Notes: generated by a model not told the origin, from the sequence alone. Counted from the stretch's first letter, positions 26,736 through 35,365 are shown. The stretch: DNA of 64,000 nucleotides from Hyphomonadaceae bacterium (GCA_016791385.1 JAEUMR010000072.1:58931-122930); one strand, 5' to 3'. Numbers and translations: made by a program.

Positions 26736-27360
26736 CTCTCCTGACGATATAGTTGCGATGAGTCCGCTCGGCCACACTGCCAAGCGGTTCGATGACGAAA
26801 CCACCCAGCCCAAAAAAATCTATCCGCCCCCTCCCGCACTGCACTTACACTCCCTCTCATCCCACACCGGGAGGATTTCGAAGTGCACCGAACCTTTGAG
26901 ATGTGTGGGATGCGGTCGAGCGTGGGGCGAAGCTATCCGCCCGCCGCCGGCGGGGTGAAAAACCGCCGGGTCCGCGCTCTCATCGGTGAGAGCGGCGCAC
27001 GCGGCCGGCTTAGCCGCCTCCAGGAGTGAAAAACCTCCCGCGACGGCGCCGGCGAAGCAACGATCGCAGCGGGCGCGCGTTCGAGCGCACCGTCCGCTTG
27101 CCGCTCCCCAAGGGCGACGAGCGGAAAGACTAATCCCGTAGGCGCTTGAACGCGCGCCCGCCCTCCTCTATCGCGCTCGCGTCAGGCTCTGACGCGGCGG
27201 GTTTTGCGTGCGATCAAGCGCGCTCATGCTGCGCTGCGGTAGGGCTGGCGCCGAGATGAGTATTTCCCAAGCGCGCGCCAAGCCTCGCCGCGCCCCGCCG
27301 CGGCTGGTGCTGCTCCGGGGCGCGCTCGGCCCGCGCCCAGCCAAGCGAACCGCCCCGCCG
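26736..27360. other. Long gene-poor gap with dense RNA-like structure and mini-ORFs
   Basis: This 625-base stretch has no gene of normal size. On the plus strand it holds a 10-bp inverted repeat (26858-26867 with 26903-26912). Perfect hairpins follow at 26947-26969, 26975-26994 and 27001-27017. A weaker one lies at 27023-27038 and another at 27101-27124, before a terminator at 27178-27205. Two loops share GTGAAAAA. Read as protein, a 48-codon GTG frame (26883-27029) has a good GGGAGGA site. It overlaps, as GTGA, a 35-codon basic frame (27026-27133) that has CAGGAG just before it. Either a structured RNA of about 350 bases or a pair of coupled mini-genes is possible. I could not match it to RNase P RNA, tmRNA, 6S or SRP RNA. 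Confidence 0.4.
27178..27205 (+). terminator. Hairpin terminator closing the structured gap
   Basis: CGCGTCAG and CTGACGCG form a perfect 8-bp stem with a 3-base loop, followed by GCGGGTTTT. No normal gene lies upstream on the plus strand since 25911, so it suggests a separate short transcript ending here. Confidence 0.6.
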
Positions 27361-28170
27361 ATGCAGAAGCCCACGCCGCCGCCGCTCCACACCGAGGAAA
27401 AAGGCACGTTCTCCGAACGGGTGCTGTCGATCCACCACTACACCGACAAGCTGTTCAAGTTCCGCACCACGCGCCCGCCGAGCTTCCGCTTCCGCTCCGG
27501 CGAGTTCGTGATGATCGGCCTGCGCACCGAAGGCGGGGGCCCGCTGCTGCGCGCCTATTCGGTCGCCTCGCCGGCCTGGGACGAAGAGCTCGAATTCTAC
27601 TCGATCAAAGCGCCGGACGGGCCGCTGACATCGCGTCTGCAGCACATCGAGCCGGGCGATGAAGTGCTGGTGGGCAAGAAGCCGACGGGCACGCTGGTGC
27701 TCGATGCGCTGACGCCGGGCAAGCGGTTGTTCCTGTTCTCGACCGGCACCGGCTTTGCTCCGTTCGCCAGCCTGCTGCGTGATCCGGAAACGTACGAGAA
27801 GTTCGCGCAGGTGATCGTCACGCACACGACGCGGGTGGCGGCGGAGCTGGCCTACAGCCAGGAAATCGTCGATGGCCTCGCAGAAGATCCGCTGGTGAGC
27901 GAGGCGGCGTGGGGGCGCGTGGTGCGCTACGCCACCTGTACGCGCGAAGCCGCCGCCCGCACCGGCCGCATCACCGACCTGATCGCCAGCGGCAAACTCT
28001 GCACCGATCTCGGCATCGAGCCGCTCTCCCCCGCCACCGACCGGGCCATGATCTGCGGCTCGCTGCCAATGATCCAAGACACAGCGAAACTGCTCGAAGG
28101 GCTGGGCTTTGTTGAAGGATCGAACGCAGCGCCAGCCGCTTACGTGATCGAGAAGGCGTTCGCCGGCTAG
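27361..28170 (+). CDS. fpr: Ferredoxin--NADP(+) reductase
   Basis: The 269-residue protein has the FAD-binding LLRAYSVASPAW segment (R-x-Y-S-x-x-S/T type) near residue 65 and a nucleotide-binding FSTGTGFAPFASLLRDPETYEKF. A C-terminal RAMICGSLPMI precedes an AAPAAYVIEKAF ending. These features place it in the bacterial subclass of plant-type FNRs, which pass electrons between NADPH and ferredoxin or flavodoxin for redox stress and Fe-S work. ATG 27361 is preferred because the family length starts there; the frame is open to 27208 but that part is Arg-rich and uncharacteristic. Confidence 0.88.
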   Translation: MQKPTPPPLHTEEKGTFSERVLSIHHYTDKLFKFRTTRPPSFRFRSGEFVMIGLRTEGGGPLLRAYSVASPAWDEELEFYSIKAPDGPLTSRLQHIEPGDEVLVGKKPTGTLVLDALTPGKRLFLFSTGTGFAPFASLLRDPETYEKFAQVIVTHTTRVAAELAYSQEIVDGLAEDPLVSEAAWGRVVRYATCTREAAARTGRITDLIASGKLCTDLGIEPLSPATDRAMICGSLPMIQDTAKLLEGLGFVEGSNAAPAAYVIEKAFAG

Positions 28171-28242
28171 CCTTGGTGAACGCGGATTAGCGAAACTTGC
28201 TGGCCCGTTTCTAAAGCTTTCGCGTGCATTGTAGCGCACGGG

Positions 28243-30840
28243 ATGCAGAAAGCGGCGGCACTTCAAAGAGCGATGGCGCGGACACGCGCGCGCAGGCGCA
28301 CGCCTGGGATCGCGAACGACAACGCGCTCGTACAAGCGCCAGCCTTCGAGCCGCCGGCGCCCGATCCGCTCTTTCTGGAAGAGATGGTCGATGCCTTCCT
28401 CGGCGCCGCGCGGCCCAAGCCCGCGGACGAAGAGCCCCCGTTCGATCCCCCGGACGAAGCCGATCTCGAAGCCGCGCCCGAGAGCGAAGACGAAGACCCG
28501 CCGTTCGATCCGCCGGAGTTCGAAGAGCCGCTTGTGCTCTCGCCCCCGCCCGGCGCGGCCGAGCTGCTGCTCGAACCCGCCAACGAAAATCCCGAGCCGC
28601 CCCGCCGGGTGCTCGGCCCCGCCCGCGCCGAAGCCGCGCCGCGCGAGCAAAAGCTCCCCGCCCTCCGCATCCACGCCAGCTGGGACCGCCCGCAGGTCGC
28701 CGACCTGTTCGCCGCCTTCGCCCACGATGATCGCTGCGCGCGCGCTGAGATCAGCGTCGATCGCGGCGGCATCGACGCCGCCATCGTGCGCTTCAGCAGC
28801 GAAGAGAGCCCCGATCTGCTGCTGCTCGACACCACCTTGCGCGGCGCGGCCATGCTGGCCGGGCTCGACCGGCTCGCCGCGATCCTGGCGCCGGAAACCA
28901 AGATCATCGTGCTCGGCGCCGTGAACGACGTGCCGTTGCTGCGCGAACTCGCCAGCCGCGGCATCGCCGAGTACATCGTGCCGCCGATCGGCGCCGACCA
29001 ACTCGTGCGCGCCGCCTGCAAGCTCTTTGTCAACGCCGATAAGACCCGCGTCGTCGCCGTGATCGGCGCACGCGGCGGCATCGGCGCCTCGACCATCGCG
29101 CAGAATGTCGCCTGGTCGATCGCCGAGCGCCAGCACGTCGGCGCGGCGCTGGTTGATCTCGATCTCGCCTTCGGCGCTGCCGCGTTCAGCTTCAATGCGC
29201 CGCCTTCAGAGGCCGTGGCGAAAATCGTCGGCGCCGCCGAAGATATGGACGACGCGATCGATCGGCTGATTGCCAAGCCCTACCCGCATCTCAAGCTGCT
29301 CACCGCACCCGCGGCGCTGCAACAGGATTTCGAACTCGACGCCACGACGCTGGAGGCGCTGCTCTCTACAGTGCGGCGCACGAGCCCTTACGTCGTGCTC
29401 GACCTGCCGCACGCCTGGAACGGCTGGGTCAAGCACGCGCTGACCAGCGCCGACGAAGTGCTGATCGTGGCGGGCCCTGACCTCGCCAGTTTGCGCAATG
29501 CTGACAATATGTGCCGCTTGCTGCGCGATGCGCGGCCTGCGGAACGCGCGCCGATGATCGTGCTGTCGATGACCGGCGTTCCCAAGCGTCCGGAAATCCC
29601 GGCCAAGGAATTCGCCGAAGCGCTCGGCGCAGATCCAGTTGCATCGCTCGCCTTCGACCCGGCGCTGTTTGGCGCTGCGGCGATGGACGGACAAATGCTC
29701 GCCCATGTCGATCCTCACTCGCGCGCGGCGGCGACGATTGACCTTATCGCGAGCGCGATCACAGGCCGCGAACCGCTGAAGGCATCGCTGCCCAAGCCAG
29801 CTCTGCCGCCAGTGTATCAAAGCCTCGAACGCAAGTACGCGATGGCCGCGCAGGCGATGGCTTCAGCGCCCGCGCCGGCAAACGACGTGCTCGAGGCGGC
29901 GAATGAGAACGCGCCCTTGCCAGCTGAGCCGGAAGCAAAGCCGGATGAAGCGCCGCTCGAACTCGTGCAGCAGGCGCCGCCTGAAACGGACCCAGCCATT
30001 GAACGCGCGCGCGCCGCCGCACAGGCGGAAGCGGACTTGAAAGCCAGCGCCCGCACGATTGGGCAAAGGCCGCGCCGCTTGCTGTGGGCCGCAAGCGCGG
30101 CCGTGACTTTGTCGGCGATCGGCGCATGGCAAATCACGGACCATCTCGGCGGCGCAGCGCCCGCGCCGTCGCAAGCCGCGGCGGCAACGCCGGCGGCTGC
30201 GCCTTCTCAAGTCCTCGCACCGGAAGCGGCGCTCACACGCTACAGCGACATCGTCGCGCAACTGGATGTCGCGCCCGATGCGGCGCTGGCCGATCTGCAA
30301 GCCCTGGCTGAGCAAGGCTACGCGCCGGCGCAATATCATCTCGCGAAGCTTTATGAAGAGGGAGAGCACGCGCCGCTCAATCTCACGCAAGCGCGGCAAT
30401 GGACCGAACGCGCGGCCGCGGCGGGCAATGTGCGGGCAATGCACGACCTTGGCGTCTATTATGCGCGCGGCGAAGGCGCTGCCCTCGACGAAGCGGCGGC
30501 GTTTCGCTGGTTCAGGCAGGCAGCCGAGTTCGACCTCGGCGACAGCCAATACAATCTCGGAATCCTCTACGAGCAAGGACGCGGCGTCACCGCCAATGCT
30601 GCGGAAGCGCTGTTCTGGTTCCTGCTGGCGGCGCGCCAGGGCGACGCCGACGCGGCGCGGCGCGCGGCGGACCTGCAAACGCGCGTCTCACCGCTTGACG
30701 CTGAGCAGGCGCGCACGCGCGCGCAGGCCTTCCGCGGGCGGACAGCGGACCCGGTCGCCAATGCGCTGCCTGTTATGAACCAAGCGCCCGCGGAAAGCAG
30801 CGCGCCTGCCCCGATTGCTGCGGCGGCGAGCGAGAGCTGA
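28243..30840 (+). CDS. CpaE/TadZ-like ATPase fused via a membrane helix to Sel1 repeats
   Basis: The 865-residue protein has an unusual layout. Residues 1-135 are acidic, Pro-rich and probably disordered. Residues about 140-262 form a receiver-like fold (PDLLLLDTTLRGAA, IIVLGAVNDV, EYIVPPIG). Residues about 268-520 are a MinD/CpaE-type ATPase with GARGGIGASTIAQN at 275-288 and a DLDLAFG segment. A Pro/Ala-rich linker leads to one membrane helix near 613-632, and residues about 690-800 hold Sel1 repeats (AQYHLAKLYEEGE, AMHDLGVYYARGEG, SQYNLGILYEQGRG). CpaE/TadZ positions Flp-pilus machinery at the pole, and Sel1 repeats mediate protein-protein contacts. No other pilus gene is nearby. A polar-localisation hub is an inference. 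ATG 28273 is an alternative start. Confidence 0.78.
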   Translation: MQKAAALQRAMARTRARRRTPGIANDNALVQAPAFEPPAPDPLFLEEMVDAFLGAARPKPADEEPPFDPPDEADLEAAPESEDEDPPFDPPEFEEPLVLSPPPGAAELLLEPANENPEPPRRVLGPARAEAAPREQKLPALRIHASWDRPQVADLFAAFAHDDRCARAEISVDRGGIDAAIVRFSSEESPDLLLLDTTLRGAAMLAGLDRLAAILAPETKIIVLGAVNDVPLLRELASRGIAEYIVPPIGADQLVRAACKLFVNADKTRVVAVIGARGGIGASTIAQNVAWSIAERQHVGAALVDLDLAFGAAAFSFNAPPSEAVAKIVGAAEDMDDAIDRLIAKPYPHLKLLTAPAALQQDFELDATTLEALLSTVRRTSPYVVLDLPHAWNGWVKHALTSADEVLIVAGPDLASLRNADNMCRLLRDARPAERAPMIVLSMTGVPKRPEIPAKEFAEALGADPVASLAFDPALFGAAAMDGQMLAHVDPHSRAAATIDLIASAITGREPLKASLPKPALPPVYQSLERKYAMAAQAMASAPAPANDVLEAANENAPLPAEPEAKPDEAPLELVQQAPPETDPAIERARAAAQAEADLKASARTIGQRPRRLLWAASAAVTLSAIGAWQITDHLGGAAPAPSQAAAATPAAAPSQVLAPEAALTRYSDIVAQLDVAPDAALADLQALAEQGYAPAQYHLAKLYEEGEHAPLNLTQARQWTERAAAAGNVRAMHDLGVYYARGEGAALDEAAAFRWFRQAAEFDLGDSQYNLGILYEQGRGVTANAAEALFWFLLAARQGDADAARRAADLQTRVSPLDAEQARTRAQAFRGRTADPVANALPVMNQAPAESSAPAPIAAAASES

Positions 30841-30843
30841 GCG

Positions 30844-31521
30844 CTACTCGATTTCCCACTCGATTTCGCCGCGCACATCCATCGGCACACGGTCGCAAAG
30901 CGCCCGATGCAGCGCCTCTTGCGACGCGCGGCGCGGCGCGCGGAAGACGTAGTCGATGCGGTTCTTGGAGAACGATTTGCTCTCCTTGATCAGCTTGCAG
31001 CCGAGTTCGGCTAGCACGCCGCGATAAGCTTCCGCCGCTTGCTTGACGCGGCCTTCGGGAATTTGCCGCACTTCGAGGCTGCACACCGGGTGGCCGTCGA
31101 AGATGTAGATCATCACCCAGGCAAACGCCGTCGACATCACGGCGAAGTGCGGCAGGTTCAGACCTGCGATAAGGCCAGCCAGCGTAACGATGATGAGCCG
31201 GCTGGTGTCGCGCGTCGAAGCCGTGTCGGTGCGAAAGCGCATCAGCCCGCCAAGGCCGAAGATCACGAAACCGACGACCATGCCGTACTTCAGGACGATC
31301 TCGCCGATCACCGCGCCGACCAGGGCGTACATGATGTACACCTTCGGCAACTCGGCTTCTTCGCGCGTGTCGATGGTGCGCGCGGTCGTCGGGTGGAAGG
31401 CGATGACGGCGCCGAGCACGGTGGCGAGCACCAGAGCCAGGAACGACTGCAGCATGTACTGCCAGTCGAGAAAGCCCGCCCAGCCGATGGACGGAAGCTG
31501 GTCGCCCGCCATTGGAAACAT
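30844..31521 (-). CDS. DUF4956/MgtC-like integral membrane protein
   Basis: The 225-residue protein has four to five hydrophobic helices and then a roughly 80-residue cytoplasmic part. The central motif FGLGGLMRFRTDTASTRDTSRLIIVTLAGLIAGL resembles the RFRTxxxxTRD core of DUF4956 and, more distantly, MgtC proteins. Function is unsettled. GAGAGGGG precedes ATG 31521. It converges on the CpaE-like gene with only 3 bases between stops. Confidence 0.65.
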   Translation of the reverse strand: MFPMAGDQLPSIGWAGFLDWQYMLQSFLALVLATVLGAVIAFHPTTARTIDTREEAELPKVYIMYALVGAVIGEIVLKYGMVVGFVIFGLGGLMRFRTDTASTRDTSRLIIVTLAGLIAGLNLPHFAVMSTAFAWVMIYIFDGHPVCSLEVRQIPEGRVKQAAEAYRGVLAELGCKLIKESKSFSKNRIDYVFRAPRRASQEALHRALCDRVPMDVRGEIEWEIE

Positions 31522-31669
31522 CCCGCCCCTCTCTCGATTCGCGCTTGAGGATTAAGCGCCGCCGCACCGGTCCGCCAAGCGCCTTCGCCGGGAAAATGAA
31601 CGGCGCCTGAAGCAAAAAGGCGTCTTCTGGCCGGAGCGAACCCTTTTTTTCGCCACGCGGTTTGGGCAC

Positions 31670-32317
31670 ATGACGCCCATGCTGAGACGCACACTCCTCA
31701 CCGGCCTGGCCGCGTTTGCGGTTGCAGCGCCTGCGCTGGCCCAGGCGCCGGCCCAGATCGTAGCGCTGGAGGGCGCCGACCGCGCCGCCGCGCTGACCCG
31801 CGCCAATGCCTCGCTCAACGGCGTGCAGCGCCTGCAGGGCCGCTTCACCCAGCGCTCGCCCGACGGCAGCTCGGCCGGGGGGCTGTTCTACCTGCAACGC
31901 CCAGGCAAGCTGCGCTTCCAGTACGACCCGCCCGCGTCGCTGCTGATTGTCTCGGACGGCAGCGTCGTGTCCATGCGCGACACCGCCTTGCGCACGACCG
32001 AGCGCACGCCCCTGCGCTCGACGCCGCTGCACCTCATTCTGGCCGAGCGTGTCGATCTTGAGCGGAATGCCCGCATCACCCGCGTTTCGCGCTCCGGCGA
32101 TTGGCTGATGGTCACCGCCCGCGATCGCACCGGGGAAATGGACGGGCAGATCACGCTGCAATTCTTCGGACCGCAGGCGGAGCTACGCTCGTGGGACGTG
32201 ACCGATGCAACCGGGGCCCGCACCCGCATCACCCTTTCGGGCCTAACCCAGCCGGCCAGCCTCGACCGCAACCTGTTCCGCCTGGAAGACCAGGTCTCCT
32301 CGCCGCGCCGGCGCTAG
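31670..32317 (+). CDS. lolA: Outer-membrane lipoprotein carrier protein LolA
   Basis: The 215-residue periplasmic protein has a signal peptide ending APALA-Q and the LolA core LQGRFTQ, then GLFYLQRPGKLRFQYDPPASLLIVSDG. LolA ferries lipoproteins from the inner-membrane LolCDE complex to the outer membrane. ATG 31670 or the in-frame ATG 31679 could start the signal peptide; the second gives a tighter one. It is monocistronic. The candidate sRNA lies about 85 bases downstream. Confidence 0.88.
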   Translation: MTPMLRRTLLTGLAAFAVAAPALAQAPAQIVALEGADRAAALTRANASLNGVQRLQGRFTQRSPDGSSAGGLFYLQRPGKLRFQYDPPASLLIVSDGSVVSMRDTALRTTERTPLRSTPLHLILAERVDLERNARITRVSRSGDWLMVTARDRTGEMDGQITLQFFGPQAELRSWDVTDATGARTRITLSGLTQPASLDRNLFRLEDQVSSPRRR

Positions 32318-32332
32318 CGCCACCCGCAGAGA

Positions 32333-32342
32333 AGATTAATCT
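32333..32342. promoter_or_regulatory. Palindrome AGATTAATCT upstream of the sRNA promoter
   Basis: A perfect 10-base palindrome lies 25 bases before the -35 element at 32368. This is a usual place for an activator or repressor site. The factor is unknown. Confidence 0.3.
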
Positions 32343-32367
32343 GGCAAGAACCTTCTGCTTTCGCACC

Positions 32368-32396
32368 TTGATTTTTCCGCCCCTGTGGCGTAGATA
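32368..32396 (+). promoter_or_regulatory. Sigma-70-like promoter of the candidate sRNA
   Basis: TTGATT at 32368-32373 and TAGATA at 32391-32396 are separated by exactly 17 bases, close to the housekeeping consensus. Transcription would start near 32403, where the first stable stem of the candidate RNA begins. Confidence 0.6.
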
Positions 32397-32402
32397 CAAC
32401 GG

Positions 32403-32552
32403 TACGGTCGCCGCTTATCCCCTTGGGTGCGTCGTCCCCCCCGCTGACGTAGCCAGTCCGTGGCGGCCGTAAGCCGGTTTCCCCTGCCGGCGAAATGCGC
32501 CCCTCCTAGGCGCTAAGAGAGGCCCGGCAGCCGAAGGCGCCGGGCCTCTTCA
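32403..32552 (+). ncRNA. Candidate trans-acting sRNA with C-rich, anti-SD loops
   Basis: About 150 bases downstream of a good promoter fold into consecutive hairpins. A 10-bp outer stem (32403-32412 with 32462-32471) encloses a 6-bp hairpin (32428-32433 with 32446-32451) whose loop has seven Cs in a row. A 5-bp hairpin at 32473-32491 has the loop TTTCCCCTG. Another at 32497-32513 has the loop CCTCCTA. A strong 11-bp terminator stem ends the unit. C-rich or CCUCC loops pair with ribosome sites and are typical of alphaproteobacterial trans-acting sRNAs (for example the CCUCCUCCC-loop families and Caulobacter GsrN). I cannot assign it to a named family. Confidence 0.5.
32518..32550 (+). terminator. 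Terminator hairpin of the candidate sRNA
   Basis: AGAGGCCCGGC pairs with GCCGGGCCTCT (11 bp) around a 10-base loop. The tail is short (TCATGTC). It lies about 75 bases before the xthA start. Confidence 0.7.
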
Positions 32553-32623
32553 TGTCTGCGGCGCCGCTCTGGCCGAGCAGCGCCGAGTCCGGCTAAGGCC
32601 GCGCATTGGCTGAAGAGAGAGCG

Positions 32624-33418
32624 ATGCTGCGGATCGCGACTTGGAACATCAACTCGGTGCGGCTGCGCATCGACATGGTCTGCCGCTTCCTCGGCGACGA
32701 GAAGCCTGACGTTCTGTGCCTGCAAGAGATCAAATGCCGGAACGGCGAGTTCCCGGAGAAGGCGTTCAAGCAGGCCGGCTACAAGCACATGCACGTGGTC
32801 GGGCAGAAGGGCTGGCACGGCGTCGCCATCGTCTCGAAGCTGAAGCTCGAGCCGATCGAAGCGCCGGCGCTGTGCCCGAAAGACGAAGCACGCGTCGCCG
32901 CGGCGAAGGTCGCCGGCATCGAGGTGCACAACCTCTACGTTCCTGCTGGCGCGGACGTGCCTGATCCGGAAGCCAACCCAAAGTTCGCGCACAAGCTTAC
33001 AGTGCTCGACCGCATGAAGAGCGCCTACAAGAAGCGCCGCGGCTCGGCGCCGATGGTGTTGGTTGGCGATCTCAACGTGGCGCCGGGCGAGTTCGATGTC
33101 TGGAGCCACAAGCAATTGCTCAATGTGGTCTCGCATACGCCAGCGGAAACGGAGCGGCTCAACGCGGCGCGCGAGGCGGGCGGCTTTGTCGATCTGGCGC
33201 GGCTGCACAAGCCCGATCCGGAAAAGGTGTTCACCTGGTGGAGCTATCGCAGCCCGGATTGGACCAAGAATAATCGCGGCCGAAGGCTCGATCATATCTG
33301 GGCCAGCGCCGATCTGGCGCCGCACTCGCAGGGCGATCTGTTCCAGATCCATGCGCCGTGCCGCTCCTGGGAGCGGCCAAGCGATCACGTCCCCGTCGTC
33401 GCCGGCCTCAAGCTCTGA
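32624..33418 (+). CDS. xthA: Exodeoxyribonuclease III
   Basis: The 264-residue protein belongs to the EEP nuclease superfamily. It has ATWNINSVRLRID at the start, the metal-binding LQEIKC, the GDLNVAPGEFDVW motif, RRLDHIWAS, and the catalytic SDHVPVVA near its end. It cleaves at abasic sites and removes 3' blocking groups in base-excision repair. ATG 32624 with GAAGAGAGAG upstream is preferred over a TTG 18 bases earlier. Confidence 0.93.
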   Translation: MLRIATWNINSVRLRIDMVCRFLGDEKPDVLCLQEIKCRNGEFPEKAFKQAGYKHMHVVGQKGWHGVAIVSKLKLEPIEAPALCPKDEARVAAAKVAGIEVHNLYVPAGADVPDPEANPKFAHKLTVLDRMKSAYKKRRGSAPMVLVGDLNVAPGEFDVWSHKQLLNVVSHTPAETERLNAAREAGGFVDLARLHKPDPEKVFTWWSYRSPDWTKNNRGRRLDHIWASADLAPHSQGDLFQIHAPCRSWERPSDHVPVVAGLKL

Positions 33419-33491
33419 GACGTCTGTCGCAACCGCGATTGCGTCCCAGCCGCACGCGGCTAAACAAGCACCAAGTCACCAGGGGGTCATC

Positions 33492-35354
33492 ATGCAGATT
33501 TCCAGACGCGCCATGCTCGGCGCTGGCGCAGCCGCCGTCGCCGTACTGACAGGCTGCGCCACCAGCGCGCCGCCAGCCGCAGTGCCCGTAGCGCCACCGC
33601 AAACCGAGGGGCAGCGCCTCGCCGCCCTGCTCGACCGCATCTCTACGGACATGCTGCGTGAATCGCCGGAACGCGCCACCGCGCTGGGCATATCGGAAGA
33701 GCGCGCTGGCGGGCGCTTCATCGATCGCCTCGGCGACAGCACCAAGGAAAGCGCGCGCCGGTACCGCGGCATCCTCGAAGCAGCGCTGCGCGATCTCGAC
33801 GCGCTCGACCGCGCCCAGCTCTCGACGCCAGATGTTGTCACCGTCGACGTGGTCAAGACCTCGTTTGAAAACAGCGTCGCCAATGCGCGCTACGAAGTCG
33901 GCGGCGGCGCGGGCGCGCCCTACGCGATCACGCAGCTGACCGGCAGCTACACCGACTTCCCCGACTTCATGGATCAGCAGCATCCACTGCGCACACGCGA
34001 CGAGGCCGACGCGTATCTGGCACGGCTGCGGCAATATCCACGCGTTCTTGACCAAGAAACCGCCGTCGCCGCCGAAGACGCCGGCAATGGCGTGATCGCG
34101 CCCGACTTTGCCATCGACAAAGCGCTGATCCAGCTCAACGCCTTCGCCAGCACCGCGCCTGCGGAAACGGTGCTGGTGCAGTCGCTGGTGCGCCGCCTGC
34201 CGGACGACAGCGAAGTGCCGGAAGCAGAGCGCGCGCGCTATGTCAGCACGGCCGAGCAGATCGTGCGCGACGAGATCATGCCGGCTTACCAGCGCCAGAT
34301 CGCAGAAATGCAGCGCCAGCGCCGTCTCGCCGCCCACGACGCCGGCATTTGGCGCCTGCCGAACGGCTCGGAGATGTACGCAGCCGCCCTGCGCAGCCGC
34401 ACCACCACCAACATGAGTCCGGACGAAATCCATGAAATGGGCCTCGCCTTGATCGCGCAGCTGCACGGCGAGATGGACCAGATCCTGCGGGCGCAAGGCA
34501 TGCGGCGCGGGACAGTTGCGCAGCGTGTGCAAAACCTCTCACGCCGCGCCGATCAGCTCTATCCGAACACCGACGCCGGCCGGGCGCAAATTCTCGCCGA
34601 CCTCAACGCGCAGACGCGCCACATCGTCTCGCTGATGCCGCAGGCGTTCAACGTGCTCGCGCGCGCGCAGCTGGAAATCCGGCGCGTGCCGGTGACGACG
34701 GAGGCTGGTGCGCCGGGCGGCTATTATCAACGCGCCGCGCTCGATGGTTCACGCCCGGGCGCCTATTACATCAATCTGCGCGACACGCGCGAATGGCCGA
34801 AGTTCACGCTGCCGACGCTGAACTACCATGAGGGCGTGCCGGGCCATCACTGGCAGATCTCGATTCAGCAAGAAACCGGCGAGACCCCGTTCATCCGCCG
34901 CGCGCTGATCGGCTTCTCCGCTTTCAGCGAAGGCTGGGGCCTCTACGCCGAACAACTCGCGGACGAACTCGGCGTCTACGCAGACGATCCCCTCGGCCGG
35001 CTCGGTTATCTGCAATCGGCCGCCTTCCGCGCCTCGCGCCTGGTCTGCGACACCGGCATCCACGCCAAGCGCTGGAGCCGCGAACAGGCCATCCGCTCGA
35101 TGGTGGAAGCGACGGGCGACCAGGAAAGCTCGGTCACGACCGAGATCGAGCGCTATTGTGTCTGGCCGGGCCAGGCCTGCAGCTACATGGTTGGCCGCCA
35201 AGAGATAAATCGCATCCGCACACGCGCGCAGCAGGCGCTCGGAACCCGCTTCGACCTGAAATCGTTCCACGATGCGTTGCTCGCGAACGGCGCCGTGCCG
35301 CTCTCCGTCGCCGACCGCATCATGGCCAACTGGCAAGCCGCGCAGGCTGGTTAA
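33492..35354 (+). CDS. DUF885 zinc-peptidase-like lipoprotein
   Basis: The 620-residue protein starts with a twin-Arg-containing signal (SRRAML) and a lipobox LTGC, so it is predicted to be anchored outside the cytoplasm. Its C-terminal half has the DUF885 metal-site motif HEGVPGHH (near residue 447), then EGWGLYAEQL with a likely third ligand. DUF885 proteins are treated as zinc metallopeptidases of uncertain substrate. The ATG follows AGGGGG. It is monocistronic, with a hairpin just after the stop. Confidence 0.85.
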   Translation: MQISRRAMLGAGAAAVAVLTGCATSAPPAAVPVAPPQTEGQRLAALLDRISTDMLRESPERATALGISEERAGGRFIDRLGDSTKESARRYRGILEAALRDLDALDRAQLSTPDVVTVDVVKTSFENSVANARYEVGGGAGAPYAITQLTGSYTDFPDFMDQQHPLRTRDEADAYLARLRQYPRVLDQETAVAAEDAGNGVIAPDFAIDKALIQLNAFASTAPAETVLVQSLVRRLPDDSEVPEAERARYVSTAEQIVRDEIMPAYQRQIAEMQRQRRLAAHDAGIWRLPNGSEMYAAALRSRTTTNMSPDEIHEMGLALIAQLHGEMDQILRAQGMRRGTVAQRVQNLSRRADQLYPNTDAGRAQILADLNAQTRHIVSLMPQAFNVLARAQLEIRRVPVTTEAGAPGGYYQRAALDGSRPGAYYINLRDTREWPKFTLPTLNYHEGVPGHHWQISIQQETGETPFIRRALIGFSAFSEGWGLYAEQLADELGVYADDPLGRLGYLQSAAFRASRLVCDTGIHAKRWSREQAIRSMVEATGDQESSVTTEIERYCVWPGQACSYMVGRQEINRIRTRAQQALGTRFDLKSFHDALLANGAVPLSVADRIMANWQAAQAG

Positions 35355-35365
35355 CAAAAAGCTGA

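Noticed and set aside
26820-26942. 10-base direct repeat CTATCCGCCC (26820 and 26933) as an insertion-site duplication
   Set aside because: It flanks no element and does not bracket the low-GC module.
26858-27205. RNase P RNA or tmRNA
   Set aside because: None of the conserved RNase P core segments nor a tag-coding reading piece or T-arm is present.
27208-27360. Longer N-terminus for the ferredoxin-NADP reductase
   Set aside because: The 51 extra residues are Arg/Pro/Ala-rich, unlike family members; the frame also starts right after a terminator.
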